Origin: JBMNQH01 sp050944035 | GTDB taxonomy: Bacteria > Bacillota > Clostridia > Oscillospirales > Oscillospiraceae | Direction of reading: 5' to 3' | DNA: 64,000 nt | Assembly: GCA_050944035.1 (NCBI GenBank) | Contig: JBMNQH010000011.1 | Coordinates: forward strand, 8,964-72,963 | Shown: positions 63,437 through 64,000 of the stretch, piece after piece | Numbering within the stretch: position 1 is the stretch's first letter | How the letters are laid out: every line of letters begins with the position of its first letter | Made by a program: the position numbers and the translations under genes | Notes under the pieces: generated by a model | Databases searched by the model: none | Seen by the model: only the letters and a program-made list of their open reading frames with translations | What the model was told of the DNA's origin: nothing

Positions 63437-63748
63437 TTATTTTTGGCGATATCGATTACTTTTTTCGATATACCAGATATCAAAGCCGGCAATCATCAGC
63501 CACGCAATCATGGCGGCCACAAACCAGTGGTCTGCAAATCCAGACCACAATCCCTTCATCAGAAAAATGATGCCATTAAGCGCAATGACTTCTCCAATAT
63601 TGCGGCAAAGCGGGACAATTTTAATTTTCTCTTTTTCTTCCTGCGGCATATTTTTCCACGCAGATAAGTGAATATGTCCTTTCCCGCAGGCAAACACAAA
63701 GCCCGCTATGGTGAAAAGAACTCCAAAAAAGATGCAGGTGTAATCCAT
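63437..63748 (-). CDS. DUF3784 family membrane protein
   Basis: A 103-residue protein with three membrane segments: IFFGVLFTIAGFVFAC, VIALNGIIFLMKG and WFVAAMIAWLMIAGFDIWY. GKGHIHLSAWKNMPQEEKEK is the DUF3784 loop after the first segment. Function unknown. Six bases separate it from the next gene upstream on the same strand, so they are co-transcribed, and the mgtA genes follow. Confidence 0.82.
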   Translation of the reverse strand: MDYTCIFFGVLFTIAGFVFACGKGHIHLSAWKNMPQEEKEKIKIVPLCRNIGEVIALNGIIFLMKGLWSGFADHWFVAAMIAWLMIAGFDIWYIEKSNRYRQK

Positions 63749-63754
63749 GGCTGC

Positions 63755-63994
63755 TCACTCCTTTCGGTGATTGATTTCATTTCTTAGTTTCTTTAATTTC
63801 AGAAGTCTGATGAGCAACATCACTGCCGTAACTGCTAGAACAAGCCAAATGACAGCAGATACTTGATACCAAATCTGAAACATCAAAATTCTGTGTTCGG
63901 AAAATATCCAGCTTAAACAGCCGCATATTATTGTGAACACGGCGTAAAGCGCAAAGAAAACTGTCAGTCTATGATCTTTGATTTTCTTCTTCAC
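63755..63994 (-). CDS. Small membrane protein, 79 residues
   Basis: Two membrane segments (VFFALYAVFTIICGCLSWIF and IWLVLAVTAVMLLIRLL) with basic ends (MKKKIKDHR and KLKKLRNEINHRKE). The ATG is only six bases from the edge of the window, so the ribosome site cannot be seen and a further upstream start is possible. Co-directional with and six bases from the DUF3784 gene. Family unrecognised. Confidence 0.7.
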   Translation of the reverse strand: MKKKIKDHRLTVFFALYAVFTIICGCLSWIFSEHRILMFQIWYQVSAVIWLVLAVTAVMLLIRLLKLKKLRNEINHRKE

Positions 63995-64000
63995 TCACAG

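Overview
The window looks like chromosome from an anaerobic, gut-type Clostridia (Firmicutes, probably Oscillospirales or a relative). The evidence is AGGAGG-type ribosome sites, TTGACA/TATAAT promoters, pyruvate formate-lyase, an A-type flavoprotein, type III glutamine synthetase, the LL-diaminopimelate aminotransferase route to lysine and cell wall, CarD, DUF3784 and DUF2971 families, and a NiCo riboswitch. No tRNA, rRNA or CRISPR array was recognised. The species cannot be named from the sequence alone.

Layout. 1-10 kb: the end of a sugar ABC transporter (ATPase start plus lipoprotein binding protein), an HD/LRR/GNAT operon, two unknown genes, an FprA-type flavodiiron protein, CarD, a CpXC protein, a PNPOx-like protein and asparagine synthetase (asnB). 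10-23 kb: pflA-pflB, DUF2971, several small unknown genes, a GerMN-like lipoprotein, a VTT membrane protein, cardiolipin synthase, a sugar nucleotidyltransferase, a YkpA/YbiT-type ABC-F protein and a cytidylate-kinase-like protein. 23-38 kb: a nitrogen block. Type III glutamine synthetase and an Amt-PII fusion run on the minus strand. purF, dapF, dapL, gltB and gltD run on the plus strand. 38-45 kb: an SLH-muramidase, an ABC exporter with a MerR-type promoter, an SDR oxidoreductase, a broken MATE gene and a CDF metal exporter under a NiCo riboswitch. 45-64 kb: an accessory region with a truncated DUF169 gene, an ABC-2 exporter operon, a rearranged type I restriction-modification locus, several decayed genes (AbiEi, TfoX, TnpV, serine recombinase), guaA-type attachment cores, a conjugative-element sigma factor, and an mgtA magnesium-pump operon.

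How the genes work together. Ammonium enters through Amt (with its own PII domain) and is fixed by GSIII. GltBD makes glutamate. AsnB and PurF spend glutamine, and DapL uses glutamate as amino donor. asnB and GSIII share a nearly identical promoter and a leader with a terminator hairpin plus a second copy of the terminator's 3' arm. purF and pflA also have terminator-like hairpins between promoter and gene.

The strongest leads are (1) the shared asnB/GSIII leader, a candidate RNA-level nitrogen control element, and (2) the type I R-M locus. The R-M locus carries two hsdS genes with different recognition domains but near-identical conserved blocks. It also has a 19-residue scar of a deleted hsdM and a displaced 35-bp copy of the hsdR tail. 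Both point to tandem duplication followed by deletion and give a route for specificity switching.
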